Shown here: one piece after another, positions 1 to 11,619 of the stretch
Numbering within the stretch: position 1 is the stretch's first letter
Layout of the letters: the number at the start of each line of letters is the position of its first letter
Source of the DNA: Macrocystis pyrifera
Taxonomy: Eukaryota > Sar > Phaeophyceae > Laminariales > Laminariaceae
Direction of reading: 5' to 3'
Length of the DNA stretch: 64,000 nucleotides
Assembly (NCBI GenBank): GCA_031763025.1
Contig: JASSKH010000031.1
Span: 6,477,458-6,541,457, forward strand
The notes under the pieces: model-generated
Databases searched by the model: none
The model's input: the letters and a program-made list of their open reading frames with translations, nothing else
What the model was told of the DNA's origin: nothing
Program-made: the position numbers and the translations under genes

Positions 1-2690
1 GAGCTCCGGCGAGAAAAGAGCACTAACCGACGCATCTTGCCTCTCCACCCGGGTTATTTGGCCTGTCTATCGCGTTGACCAACGGCTTCCAACGCTTGGT
101 TGGGCCCAGAGGTATTCGATTCCGCCATCTCTACCCGAATTTGCACGCGACTGCGGAACTCAACACCCCGGTGATACGCGGAGGACACGTAGGTTTGCGC
201 ACGCTTTTAGCGCCCCGATTCCCTATAGACGGCTCGGTGCACAAGCAATGCAGGGAGATGATGATATTGCCACACGAACGCAGACTTACGTAATACGAGT
301 TTAGATTGCCGCTCTCTAGCTCGTAACCCACGCCCGTCGGACACTGTCCAAAGTCCGCCCAGACTCCTGTGCTCCACGAGGGCACAGTTCGAACCTACCG
401 CAGGAGGCGAATCTGCGGTGTTGCGGCGTCGGAGTAGCCAACTCCGACCACGTCCTGCAGGCACACGGGTCAAAAGTACTGCTCAGACTTGCTACACGTC
501 TTTCAGTGCAAACTTGTGGCCGTAGAACGGATGCTAACAGGCCTTGCTACACGTCTTTCAGTGCAGACTTGTTGCTGCGGCATGGATGCTAACAGGCCCA
601 GTCAGATCCTCACTCTACACACGCTATTGAGACGGCACTCAGTACGTGGAAGATATGTTGGACAGACTTCACCTCGCGAAAACTACGCGCAGGTAATTCG
701 GAAATCAGTTGTATACACGCGGAACACCGAGGTATTCTACACGCGGAACCAACAACCAAAGTTTGCACAACTCTATTCGCCGATCAAGATCAACGCCTAG
801 AAATTGTGCCCCCGAATGCTACACACAGAGCAGTATCGTACAGAATGTGCAGCCTTGAACCCAGGTGATCAGTCCGGGTCCTAGAAGTAAGCGGCTTGAC
901 TCAGTGTAGACCTCCGGCAGAAAGCCCACTCCAGCAGGAAGCTCCCCCCGCGGAAGATATGCATATGCGTGTGTGCACACGTCAATAGCGCTCAACGACA
1001 GACAGTCGCGATCACCGAGACTATCCACTCGCCACGCTTGAGGCTCATAATCCTACTATGGATATTTGTCGTATACCCTGGCACTGCGGACAGAGGGTGT
1101 GTCTTCGACGTTAGTCGCGGTAGTGACACTGTGCGAGCGGGTAACCGCGGTAGAGAATATGACGTCAAGAGATACACATGGCCAACACACAGATATAATC
1201 TACAGAGTATGCAGGAGTCCAGACGACGGCAGCTTCCAGAGATGGCTAGGACAGCTAAGATACCATGACGAACCACAGAGATCCACACATGGATAGTGAG
1301 ATAAGCAATCCCGCAAGCACAGAATCCTACGGTAGTAATTCCTCCGCATACATCCGTTACATTCGAACCGATACATAGAGATCTACGATCGATCTACGAA
1401 GAGCAATGCTACTGAACATTGACTACTACAAGGACATGCACCGATATTTTCAAAGCAGGCACTTTTTGGAGAATAGGTAAAAGCGAAAAAAAAGTAAAAC
1501 CGCACATACTCTAGCGTCAATTGACCGATAGATATTTGTGTAGGAGACGATATTCTAGACACAACAAACATGGGCGTCGACCGACGAGATGAAGAAAAAA
1601 GATGAACGAGAGGAAGGGGAAACCTTATAGAGGTAGGGGGGTGCACGAAACTATTGAATGAATGTCTTGAGGTGGTGTAATTGCTGTGGGCTAAATACTC
1701 AAGAGGGACACTATATGGCTACAGTAGGCAGTGGAATTGCTCCTCTGGGTGGCGCGTACAACTTTCAGCCCTACAACGTTTCAGACCAAAACGTTTCTCG
1801 CTGACGAGGCGGGGCTCCTCAATAAATGAGGTACCCAGCATTTAGCATCTGAATAGTGCTACGGTGGGGGGTATGATGCCAGAATCTCCACTACCGCGTT
1901 ACGCCCCTCAGGCGAGTGGCTCTGTACCTCACTCAAAATTGGACACTTAGAAAATGCGAAGCTATCGTCAAAGAGTAGCAAATAATCACATCTCCATGGC
2001 GGTGTATTTTATAAGTTTTGAAATGCGTCAGCTGTGAGTTCGACTGATTAAATAGGTGTATCTATATATATCGCAGAAAACAAAACGGCTACGCACAGAC
2101 CTAATGGCTGGCAAAAAGTAAGGTGGTCAGACTCGGCCGAGGGGGCCTCTCTCATCGGCGAAAATTGTGGGACTCAAAAAAGCGACCCCACCCTCCCTAC
2201 CCTACGTAGCACCAGTCGTTTTCTTTGGGTCCGATGCGTATTTCTTGCGTAGCTTGTGTTGTTGGATGCCTGCGGCATTCTCACATGGGATGGGATTGTT
2301 GTTTATCGGGCTCTTGGCGTACAGTTTTTTCAAGGTCGGCTGTCCGGGTCAGGTATAGAGTTGCTCAAGTAAGGAGGACCTTAATAAAAACCTGTGCTAT
2401 ATTTACACACAGTACTTGGGACAGCTACTATCAATAAGCCAGCGAGCGCACCAAGAAAGACAGGCTGAGACTTGAGAGCAGAAAAAAAACGCGGTGTCAT
2501 TTAAAAACTAGTTTCATCGTACAGTACGACGCGCCCATTCTCAAACAAGAAATCCAGCCTGGAACAGCTTTCCTGACTCATGTCGGCGCCCGGTGGTATT
2601 GTGTATACCGTAGAACGCTTCCAGAGAAAAAGTAGGTTACCCCCCATACACCTCCCTATGTTGTATACCTGAAAATATATATATATATGC
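1..2690. other. No gene recognised; unique-looking sequence
   Basis: The open frames here are short, overlap on both strands and show no family resemblance or splice-consistent coding pattern. Apart from the 55-bp duplication listed separately, I see only short AT runs, for example a TA repeat near 2678-2688. Confidence 0.6.
489..598. repeat. 55-bp direct tandem duplication (2 copies)
   Basis: Units 489-543 and 544-598 both begin TTGCTACACGTCTTTCAGTG and both end with GGATGCTAACAGGCC. They differ at several internal positions, so the duplication is not very recent. Confidence 0.85.
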
Positions 2691-3188
2691 GTTGGGTTGA
2701 CGTCGGTTGGCGACGACGCTGTATAACACGCCTCTCACTGCGTAAGCTAGACATCCAGGGTACTGTGACATTTTTTTTTTTAATTGGCGGTTACCACGGC
2801 TGGCGGTCGAGTTGAATCATTTTTTTTCGGGGAGAATCTTAACTCCGCACAAGGGGGATGATCGCATCACGTAGTGTGTATCTGGTGAGGCACCCAAGAG
2901 GCAGTCACACAGTAAGCCCGTCGCTGTCTCTGGACGTGGCCACACCAGAAAAAACGAATTGACTCATTTAAGCCGTCATCCATGTGCAAGTCCGCCTCAC
3001 GAGCGGTGGTTCTTAGTAGGATGCAGCTCGTCCTTCATGCGACTCGCCAAACACCTCACGGTGCTTCGCGCTTGGTGCGACCAATGCTTGCCTGGTCGTC
3101 GAAAACCCGACGTGCTCCGTCCTGGACTTGTAGAGATACGAGGGTCTATGGTCATACGACTACGACCAAGCATGATATCGGGTACACC
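2691..3188 (+). repeat. Interspersed repeat R1, full-length copy
   Basis: About 500 bp starting GTTGGGTTGACGTCGGTTGG and ending near GGGTACACC. The same order of blocks recurs at 31372-31862 (+), 47299-47833 (+) and 26705-27270 (-): start block, T-run, TCCGCACAAG block, CACGTAGTGT block, CTTCATGCGACTCGCC block, CTATGGTCATACGACTACG block. This copy is more diverged and lacks the long C-tail seen at the other loci. No conserved ORF runs through all copies, so I treat it as a non-autonomous element. Confidence 0.85.
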
Positions 3189-3339
3189 TTCTCCCCTCTA
3201 CTACGGCATAGACACCGTTAATGTAGGTGCTGGTCCATGCGTCTGTTGGGCTACTTAAGCAACGTGAACCCGCTGACCCCCTCGGCGCTTTGCCTACACT
3301 TGTAGTGGCGGTCGAGAACTGTCCACCCTCGCCGTCATC

Positions 3340-4020
3340 TGCGACGGTGCGTATCATGCATAGGGGGGCAGGAAAGCACGTCAAATCGGTGGATTGCGTC
3401 TTTCACCGTGATACGCCATCACGTTTGTATCATGACAGAGCAGGAAAGCATAGTCTAAGAGGAGAAGCTCACCCTCCCAAGCGCCATATCGGGGGAGGAA
3501 GGAAGAGCCGGCCAGATGAATTAGCTAGCCCCCCGACTGGGCACCTGCGATCGCGTATTCCATACATGATAGAGGGCTGGAAGGTAACGTGCAGGAGATG
3601 AATGTCACCTTTCAAGGTGATCTGTGATCAAGGGCGCAATAACGGGGAAGCAGAGCATAGTTTGGGAGATGAATTGACCATCCCTCCAAGGTCAGCTGCG
3701 ATCAACTGTGTCGTTTCATAGCGCGGCTAAAAAAGCGCTGTCGACCGGGCGATATAAACCTTCATCCGTGCCCTTCGACCAAGCGCATCATAGCGGGGTA
3801 GGAAAGCATACACAGTCGACAAGATGAACTGTGTATTTCTTCACACAAATTGATATGTACCAGGTATGCGATCAACAGTGCAATATGAAACATTGCAGGA
3901 AAGCATAGTCCTAGAAGTGCAGTGACTCTCCCTCCAACATGATACTCAACCAAGCGTATCATAGCGGGGCAGAAACGCATATTATAGTAGACACGGAGAG
4001 TTGACTCGGGCTCCAGGACA
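3340..4020. repeat. Degenerate tandem array with a GCAGGAAAGCATAG motif
   Basis: At least six diverged units share (A/T)TCATAGCGGGGCAGGAAAGCAT followed by an A-rich stretch and CTCCCTCCAA. Unit starts are near 3353, 3428, 3645, 3788, 3893 and 3957, with irregular spacing of 65 to 215 bp. No coding frame runs through them. Confidence 0.65.
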
Positions 4021-4550
4021 TCGGAGTTGATCCACACGCACGTTATTCCAGGTAGATATTCATGGAACAGCCGACTACGAGTGCAGTAGGCGGGGGAACC
4101 GTCATTTTCATGCCCGGTACAGGTCACTCGCGCGAGTAGCCCTGTGCCTCACTCAAAAGTGGGCTTGAGGATATCGAGTTGGCGTGGCGTGACAAGCAAT
4201 TCACGTGGCATTGGCGCACATCGTGATACAAAGAAAGCCCCAAAACGCGTAGGAAAGTAAAGAATACGGTGGCCACTTACGGAATCGGCTCTAAGCCGAG
4301 GACAGCAGAGGGTGGCTTCCCTTTTGTTTATTACTGCAGCCTAGGACAGAGCTGGCCGGGACCCCCCCCCCCCCCCCCTTCCACAATGAGGGCGTATAAA
4401 CCTCGTTCCGCGGGCATTGGGCATTGGAGCGCACCATTAGGCTCACCGAATTGAGACGTTGTCGACACATCTTGTGGGGTTTGCTACGCTGTTCAACGTA
4501 TTCACGAAGATGTGTCTACGGCCACATTGTGCAGGGGGGTGGGGGGGGGG

Positions 4551-4667
4551 GGTGTACTCGATAGGAGAGATGTACTCGATCTCATGCATGGCCGTAGTCG
4601 TATGACCATAGACCCTCGCATCCCTACAATGCCGGGCGGAGCATGTCGGGTTTTCACCGACCAGGCA
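4551..4667 (-). repeat. Interspersed repeat R1, 3' part, reverse orientation
   Basis: On the minus strand this is the last ~115 bp of R1, ending in GAGTACACC, and on the + strand a G-run (4536-4552) abuts that end. At its other end it stops exactly at the R1 motif TGCCTGGTCGGTGAAAACCC, where a G-run and an R2 copy follow. See the finding on R2 inserted in R1. Confidence 0.8.
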
Positions 4668-4689
4668 GGTGGGGGGGGGGGGGGGGGGG

Positions 4690-4915
4690 GCGTACTTATA
4701 TGTTGCTTGCCTTAGTCATTTGACCATTGACTTCACGCCCCATTCGAGACGGAGCACCGTTCCTACTCTTAATAGAAACGCTTCCAAAATTTCGGCGCCC
4801 ATTTCGTTGTTTTCATATATTGCCTAGATTAGTTTTGATAATATTATGCCCTTTTTGCTTGGCCGCCTGTGGCCGCCATCTATCTCCTAGGATAGAAATC
4901 ATTTCTCGCTCCAGG
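4690..4915 (-). repeat. Interspersed repeat R2, reverse orientation
   Basis: On the minus strand it carries the R2 landmarks: CCTAGGAGATAGATGG, GGCGGCCA, AAACAACG, GCGCC, GGAACGGTGCTCCGTCTC, and the terminal AAGCAACATATAAGTACGCC followed by a C-run (G-run 4671-4690 on +). The best forward copy is 59880-60126. Confidence 0.8.
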
Positions 4916-5710
4916 GGGGTGGGGGGGGTCTCGGCCACCTGTGTGCAGATGAAATTGCCCGTAACGGTTGTCCCGCCGCAGCAACCCTTCCTGTCGACTG
5001 ACGAGGTATTGCTGGCGGAAACAACCCCCCCCACATTTGACACACCACTGATGATACCCACTTAATCGTCTACATATTCCAGGGCATGTAGACTCCTGGC
5101 CTGGATATATCTAGCTCATGGCGCCGGGTGGAAGCCGAACCATCTTCGATATCTGAAACGTCTTTCCTGGGTTGGATCTGTACCACAGCAGAATACTGTT
5201 CCTGCCCAACACATCATACCCTGAGGTTAGCGTCCAGGTGAACTACAACTAATAGATCGCGATCTGGCGGATACAAAATTCAAGCCCGCACTCTTCAGAG
5301 TGCATCGTCTCCTATTCTCCTCAAAAAGCAGCTTCCTTTCTCTGGCAAGTTTGGGTTGCGTCGTGTCAGCAGCGCCTATCGCCTATCTACAGAAACAGTC
5401 TCACAGTAGTTTCTGCAAAAAGATAGCTGACGTACCGTCCCAGTGTGTATGTACCTTTCTGGCGGCATACCGTGGTCTGTGTCTAACTCAACGTCAGCGA
5501 AACGAAAAGAAACCTGACTTTGGCAACATAGTTATGATCGATGTTTTCAGAGGAAGCCAAAGGACACCATTAATAGCAGAGATGACGGGCACTAAACTAA
5601 ACTAAAAAATCGAACCGGTCGAAAACGCCGCCCCCCCCCCGCAGCACAGTGGCAATTATTTCACATGCTAAGTTAACAACAACGTCATGTCTGTCTCTGA
5701 TCGGAAGTAG
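4916..5710. other. No gene recognised
   Basis: The short frames here have no recognisable family and no splice context. A C-run lies at about 5630-5640. Confidence 0.5.
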
Positions 5711-5713
5711 CTA

Positions 5714-6168
5714 TTACGGGGGACCATAGTCGTCCCCGGTGGCTTGGTAAGTGGTCCGCGTGCCTGTCAAGATCAATTTCGTGGATTCAAGTCCAACCGA
5801 GTGCATGCTCATAGGGACTTTTTCTTGCATAAAAAATTGATAAGCGGAAAGCGCGAAAGCGTGAGTTGGCTACATTCGATGAAAATCGATGAGCAGTGGG
5901 AATGCTGAACCCTATGCGCGACAAAAAAATAAAGGCACGTACCGGGGGGGAGAAGAGACGACACCTGTGACCACGGCTTGTCCAGAAGATCGTCGAGGGT
6001 AAAACCTCCTACGAGTGGGCTGGGAAGTAAAAGTGATGGATGATAAAAAAAAAAAAAAAAAAGGAAATAGGATCTACGGTACACACAAAAACCTATATAT
6101 TACCTATATATTTCCATATTTTTACAAACAATATTTGGTCCCATTTACTACTGTATGGTCCCCCGTAA
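5714..6168 (+). mobile_element. MITE M105 copy 1, interrupted by a SINE
   Basis: The left arm (5714-5730, TTACGGGGGACCATAGT) and the right part (6065-6168, ending in CCCCCGTAA) together make one M105 element. It is split by the SINE at 5731-6064. M105 is the 105-bp palindromic element found 18 times in this window. Its ends are TTACGGGGGACCATAG and the reverse complement, and it is flanked by TA. Confidence 0.85.
5731..6064 (+). mobile_element. tRNA-derived SINE inserted in a MITE
   Basis: The 5' end resembles a tRNA promoter. An A-box-like GGTGGCTTGGTAAGTGG is followed about 30 bp later by a B-box-like GGATTCAAGTCC. The body ends in an A18-19 tail. A second copy at 54612-54925 has a better A box (TGGCTTAGTAGG) and B box (GGTTCGAGTCT). 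A tRNA-like head, a unique body and a poly(A) tail are the usual plan of a Pol III-transcribed SINE mobilised in trans by a LINE. It cuts the M105 element between CCATAGT and AAATAGG, so it is younger than that MITE copy. Confidence 0.75.
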
Positions 6169-6653
6169 CAGATTCTTGTTAAGGCGGCCGTCCTCCAGAA
6201 TACTCGCCATCGTTGTATGCATGATGAGGCGACAGGCCGCTGCGTACGACGTTAGCGTGGCGGCCCTATTGATACTATTAATAGGATTGTCTAATCGCCA
6301 CGACTAATAAGTGCCCGCCAACACTCTCTGGTACTTCATGTACCACACACATTACTAGCGCTCCTCCCGCGTACCGCACTTTCGAGGATACGAGTGGTGG
6401 AGGATCGCAAAGGGGAGGATCGGTTCCGCAAAGCGCGCTCGGTGTGGTTAGTTGTCAGTCAGAGACCAGCCTGGGTTGAACGTACATATCGAACAAGGAC
6501 CAGACTACTGTACAAATAGGATCTGACAATATTGTGGCTATGCATTCGAGGAATGCACTGAGTCGCAAATGGCTTACCTGAAATATGCGTCTCCTACGGG
6601 AGCATGGACCCAGGTGCGATCCCAAGAACACACTTTCGTACAGAAAACATAAT
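6169..6653. other. No gene recognised; left flank of the DIRS element
   Basis: No coding or repeat structure is recognised. The sequence just before the element ends CAGAAAACATAAT. Confidence 0.5.
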
Positions 6654-6901
6654 GCGGAGTATCTCTACGTTCACGAGAGATGCATGTTTTGTTCACAACC
6701 GACGAATTTAATCATTTATAGTCATGGGCTCTACCGACGGAAACTAATAGCTGAAGTTGCCCAGAGGCAGAGAGAAGAGAAGAACGGCCACACTCGTCCC
6801 GCGCCCCCGCCTAGCTTCTCGTGATAGGTGCACAAGCAGAGCACGGCACTGCTCGCTGCCGATTGATAGGCCTAGAGGCTAGGTCTACTGTTGTGGTTTC
6901 T
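6654..6901 (+). repeat. DIRS terminal repeat A1
   Basis: 248 bp, essentially identical to A2 at 15084-15331. It starts GCGGAGTATCTCTACG and ends GTTGTGGTTTCT. It forms the left end of the element and is followed by unrelated leader sequence. Confidence 0.95.
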
Positions 6902-7156
6902 AGCAGCAACTGCGGAGGTCGGCGGGCTACAGCATGCAGCGGGAGGAGGAAGAGCAGGGGCAACGAGCGCTTTCCCGGTATGTGGCGAACGAGGGGGGGT
7001 CCCGGGCGTTCCCGGGTCTAGACCCCGAACTCGATCACAATGGGGCGTGGGGCGGTCGACTCCGGTACACAATGATACACGCCCGCAAGCAAGCATCGTT
7101 AACTCGCTCGCTCGGGGCGGCCAGCCGTGATTCCCACGTGTTGTGGTCGTCGTACA

Positions 7157-7222
7157 TGCACGAAGTTATTATAGCTGGCACGGGTAGAAGCACGAAGTTA
7201 TTATAGCTGGCACGGGTAGAAG
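7157..7222. repeat. ~33-bp tandem duplication in the DIRS leader
   Basis: Two adjacent copies of a unit containing CACGAAGTTATTATAGCTGG and CACGGGTAGAAG. Confidence 0.85.
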
Positions 7223-7439
7223 GCAGCTCACGTCCTTTCCCAACCCGCGAATACGCTATACGAAAGGCTATACTGCGGTATACCTAGGAAAGAAAGACAT
7301 ACCCGGACCTAGAGTACTGGGCATTAATATGGGAACACCGTTGACGCCGGAGCGGAGGGCATATGTGGTGTACGAGTATAGGCCAGGTTGGTTCCTTTGC
7401 CTTTCTCGCAGACCCCGTACCCAGGAAGACACATTCTCG

Positions 7440-8120
7440 CATACACCGGTATACATCGCGAGCCACAACGGACTGTTGTACGTACCACAATGCTGTGTCA
7501 TACACGTTGCGAGACACATATGTACTGCTGTATGCTCCAACTATATACAGGATCGATGGCCAAGGAATTGTGGCCGGCGCCACTAACGATACGTACAATA
7601 CAAATCGCGAGACACACTTGTACTGCTGTATGCCCCAACTACAGGGTCGATGGGTAAGGAATTGTGGCCGGGGCCACTAACGATACATACCATACACATA
7701 GCGACACACGTGGACTGCTGTAGGCACTGCTGTAAGCTCCAACGACGCGGTGCCGGCGCACCTAGAAGCGATATATCATACTATGCATAACGATATATAC
7801 CATACTCGCATGTGCCAGTGCACTTCTAATACAAGGCGGTCGATGGCGGGGGGACTTGGGGCCGGTGTCACTGAGAATACAACTCGCGAGACACAGGGCG
7901 TCACGATGTGCGGGAACTCACCACGAACAGACCATACTAGTACGTTCTACTGGTCATATCAACAACGCTGTGCCGGTGCACTAAGCGCTATCGACGTTAT
8001 CGTACGCGTCAAGACGCGCAGGACCTTACTACGAGTAGACCATACTAGTAGTGAGACACTATGTGCCACTGTCCGTATCAACAACGGTGGGCAAAAAAAA
8101 AAAAAAAAAAAAAAACTGGT
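7440..8120. repeat. Degenerate leader repeats of the DIRS element
   Basis: Diverged units share GTGGCCGGCGCCACTAACGA, CGCGAGACACA and a CATACTAGTA-type block. They grade into the regular 140-bp array that follows. The units at about 7550 and 7645 are the clearest pair. A 24-bp region of A18+ lies at 8094-8115. Confidence 0.65.
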
Positions 8121-8900
8121 CGGTGGTGAAGGAACAAGTGCCGGTGCAGGTCTCGTGGCCGGCGCCACCGCGTCGGCCGGTGACCCGTCCCTCACCACCG
8201 ATACATACCATGTTCCACTGTTCATATTAATAGCGCTGTGCCGGTGTACTAGAAAGCGGTCGGTGGTGAAGGACTAAGTGCCGGTGCAGGTCTCGTGGCC
8301 GGCGCCACCGCGTCGGCCGGTGACCCGTCCCTCACCCCCGATACATACCATGTTCCACTGTTCATATTAATAGCGCTGTGCCGGTGCACTAGAAAGCGGT
8401 CGGTGGTGAAGGACTAAGTGCCGGAGCAGGTCTCGGGGCCGGCGCCACCGCGTCGGCCGGTGACCCGTCCCTCACCACCGATACATACCATGTTCCACTG
8501 TTCATATTAATAGCGCTGTGCCGGTGCACTAGAAAGCGGTCGGTGGTGAAGGACTAAGTGCCGGTGCAGGTCTCGGGGCCGGCGCCACCGCGTCGGCCGG
8601 TGACCCTTCCCTCACCACCGATACATACCATGTTCCACTGCCCATATTAATAGCGCTGTGCCGGTGCACTAGAAAGCGGTCGGTGGTGAAGGACTAAGTG
8701 CCGGAGCAGGTCTCGGGGCCGGCGCCACCGCGTCGGCCGGTGACCCGTCCCTCACCACAGATATATATACTATGTCCAAAATCAACAACGTTGTAAAAAA
8801 AAGGAAAGCGGCGGTGGTGAAGGACTAAGTGCCGGTGCAGGTCTCGTGGCCGGCGCCACCGCGTCGGCCGGTGACCCGTCCCTCACCACCGATGCATACC
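8121..8900. repeat. 140-bp tandem array in the DIRS leader (5.5 copies)
   Basis: Units start CGGTGGTGAAGGA at 8121, 8261, 8401, 8541 and 8681, an exact 140-bp period, with a partial sixth unit at 8812. Each carries a GC-rich core, GTGGCCGGCGCCACCGCGTC, that contains the palindrome GGCCGGCGCC, and each ends with an AT block and GTGCCGGTGCACTAGAAAGC. Copies differ at only a few bases, so the array expanded recently. It lies between A1 and the gag ORF. Confidence 0.93.
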
Positions 8901-9245
8901 ACACACGTTGAGACAACGTAACGCTGTATGTGCTACGACGCATGTAGCAGTACCGCGGTGCCGGCGCACCGGAAGGCGGTCGATAGTGGCGGAGTAAGCG
9001 CCGGTCCACATCCCGGGACCGGAGCACCGGCTTACAAGTCGAGTTCGAGGGGAACGCATGCCGGCGCATGCTTCACCCCCCCCCACCACCCCCCCCCCCC
9101 ACCGCCGCCTCTATCCAAGTCATTCCCTCAAGGGAACGGCTGGGGGACGAGATGCGCGATGCGGAGTACCAAGTTGCTCACCCGTTGACAGGAAGATGCC
9201 GGTGCATGTCAACAACCGCGGCGAACGCCGGCGCGTACGAACGGA

Positions 9246-11505
9246 GTGCCAGCGCACATGAGCACGGGGACAAGTAAGCCCCACCCTCGTCCAGGCCGGT
9301 GCATGGATAGTGCTCACCGTCGCCTCTATCTAAAATTAGTTCCCGTCCCCCCCCCCCCCCCCCCCCCCCCCGCGTTGTCCGTCGTCGCCGCACCTGTGCC
9401 CTGCCTTGCGTCTGCGCCGTACTGTCGCGCTCAATTTGTTTGTCTTCGCAGGGGCCCGGCAAGAACGACCGCGGAGAGAGGAACCGGGAGAACGCCCGGT
9501 AGCGACGGTGACGATGAGGCTCCCGTGTCGATAGCAGACTTTGCCACTTTCAAGCAGGAGGTGGCGAACGAAGTCGCCCAGCTCCAGGCGGCCATCCAGC
9601 GATCGGACGAGGCCATTGAGGCCTCGCGTCGCTCCGCCCACGGGGGAAGGGGAGGCGACGCCAGCGGGCCCGGACCGCAGCCCGGTAGCTCCGCTGCCAG
9701 GGCCGCCCCACGGGGCCATTCCCCCAGCACCGCCCTACTCGGACCGCCGACCGGACAGCTCTTCGGGAGCCCCGCTGCCGGGGTCCTCCCCCCAGACTCC
9801 AGCATCGCCGACCAACCCGTCGATGGAGCCGCGGGCGGCCGCGCGGGCCTGCGCGGGTCCCTCAACGCCGCACAGAGCAGGCTCGCCGTAGGCCCGGGGC
9901 GAGCGAGGGACTACGGCGGTACTCCGGGCGGCGCCGGAGCCGCCGGAGCTCCTCTCGGACAAGCAGGCCCGGGGGGCTACGGCGGGATTCTGGGCGGCGC
10001 CGGAGCTGCCGGCCCTCCTCTCGGACAAGGAGGCCAGTTCGCCGTAGGACCGGGAGGGCGGGGCTACGGGAGCGTCTCCAGCGGTATCGAGGCCACCGCG
10101 GGCCCAGCTGGAAGGGCGACCTACGGTGGTGCTCTGGCCGGTACCGGAGCCGCCAGCGTCCACCTCGGCCAGGCGGGCGGGCTCGTAGTGGGTCCGGTGG
10201 GGGGGGTCGGCTACGGGGCATATGCGGGCGGCACCGGAGGCGCCGGCGCATTCTCCGGACAAGTGGGCGGGCCCGCCCTGGGCGGGACAGGAGCCAACGG
10301 CGCTCCATCGGCTGCACTCGGCCATGTGGCCAACGACGGGCCGGGCGGGCTTGCGGTCGGGGCGGATATGTACGGGGACGGCAGCGCCGGCAACCCGTTT
10401 ACCGCTCGGGGCAGACAGGTAGAGAAAATAATGACCAACCGCGCGGTGGCCTCGTGGGGCAACCCCGCGACCCGACTTTGGCAGATACTATGCGGCGGCC
10501 GCCCGGCATCGATGCAGCGGGCGGCCGTGCAGGGGTACGTGGGGGCCTCGGTCAACATATCGGCCGGCGTCCATGGCATGCTGGAAGAGCTGGACGACCT
10601 CAACTTTCTGGCCTTCACACCGCGCGGCGGGGCCGGCATCACCCTCCCACTGGCGCAACACCTGAGCATTTTGGGGCACGCGATCGTCACCATCGCGTCC
10701 CGCGGACTCCCACAAGGGGGTGCGGATCTCCAGGTGGCGCGCGCCCGCTTGGAGGCGCTCGCCCGAGCCTTCAGCGCGGGGGCGACGATTCGAAGGCGAC
10801 GATCCTCAACGATCACGTGATGGAGCACTTTGCGGTCGCCGACCGCCCGGCAAACCGGGCCAGGCTGGCGGCTCTGGTGACAAAGGACCTCGAGACCTTC
10901 GCGCTCGACCTGCGTTGCATCTCCGACTCCTGCGGCCACGCGTGGGCCTACCCCCCGCCGCTGGAGTCCTTCCCCGCCATCCCGGGGCCCCGTTGGCCCC
11001 GCCTTTCCGGATACGTGGCCCTCGGCGGTCTGATCAACGCCGAAGTCCAGCAACCTCGCCGCACTTCCGCCATGATGGCCGGGGTCGGGACCGGTGAATG
11101 CCGGCAATGGGGGAAGACCGGCAAGTGTCGCTTCGGTGACGCCTGCGTGTTCACCCACGTCGGCCCCCGCCCGCAAGACGAGCAGCGGCAACAAGCGCAA
11201 GGCGGCTACCGGCGGGGGATCGGCCGACAGCGGCGTCGCAGCCAGCGGCGCGGCATCCGGGGAACCCCCGGCCAAGAGGGCCAAAGGAAAAGGAAAAGGG
11301 GGGGCGGGGGGGCGGCGGCGCGAGTAACGGAAGCAGCGGCGGCGGCAGCGGCGGCAGTAGCAGCGGCAGCGGTAGCGGCGGTGGTTCCGGCAGCGGCGGC
11401 AGCGGCGGCAGCGGCAGCGGCGGCGGCAGCGGTAGCGGCAGTGGCAACGGGGCGTCGAGCGGGGGGGCTTTCACTCGCTCGGCGGCGGCCAGGGCTGACG
11501 AATAG
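9246..11505 (+). pseudogene. DIRS ORF1, gag-like protein with CCCH zinc finger (frame-broken)
   Basis: This is the likely nucleocapsid/capsid-type protein of the element. Frame 3 runs 9246-10820. After a poor proline/cysteine start it has a short predicted coiled coil (9520-9640: ADFATFKQEVANEVAQLQ), then glycine-rich repeats of about 50 aa (9890-10320, motif GGAGAAGxPLGQxG), then a conserved-looking domain (10420-10780, with ILGHAIVTIASRGLPQ). The protein continues in frame 2 from about 10790 (DHVMEHFAVADR) to the zinc finger at 11099-11158, C-x8-C-x5-C-x3-H (CRQWGKTGKCRFGDACVFTH). It then moves to frame 3 for a basic PPAKRAKGKGKG tail, and to frame 1 for a Gly/Ser tail that stops at 11503-11505. 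Each change sits at or beside a G/C run. The true start is uncertain: no ATG is clearly supported, and TCTTCGCAG at 9443-9451 could be a splice acceptor. Confidence 0.75.
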
Positions 11506-11619
11506 GGGGACGGGCCTCGCCCCTCAGCAGGGGCGAGGCCGATCGTAGGGCGTACGGAAGCAGCAGCGCGAGATGCACAGCTTGCACGTCCGGGGCCGGC
11601 GTCCGTTGGGGGACCAGGT

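Noticed and set aside
2959..3258. Frames in R1 copies (RHPCASPPHER-like strings)
   Set aside because: Not conserved in frame among R1 copies; R1 looks non-coding.
10211..11284. Long minus-strand open frame (357 codons) opposite the gag region
   Set aside because: It is the high-GC shadow of the gag-like ORF. The composition follows the Gly-rich plus-strand protein, and the conserved features are on the + strand.
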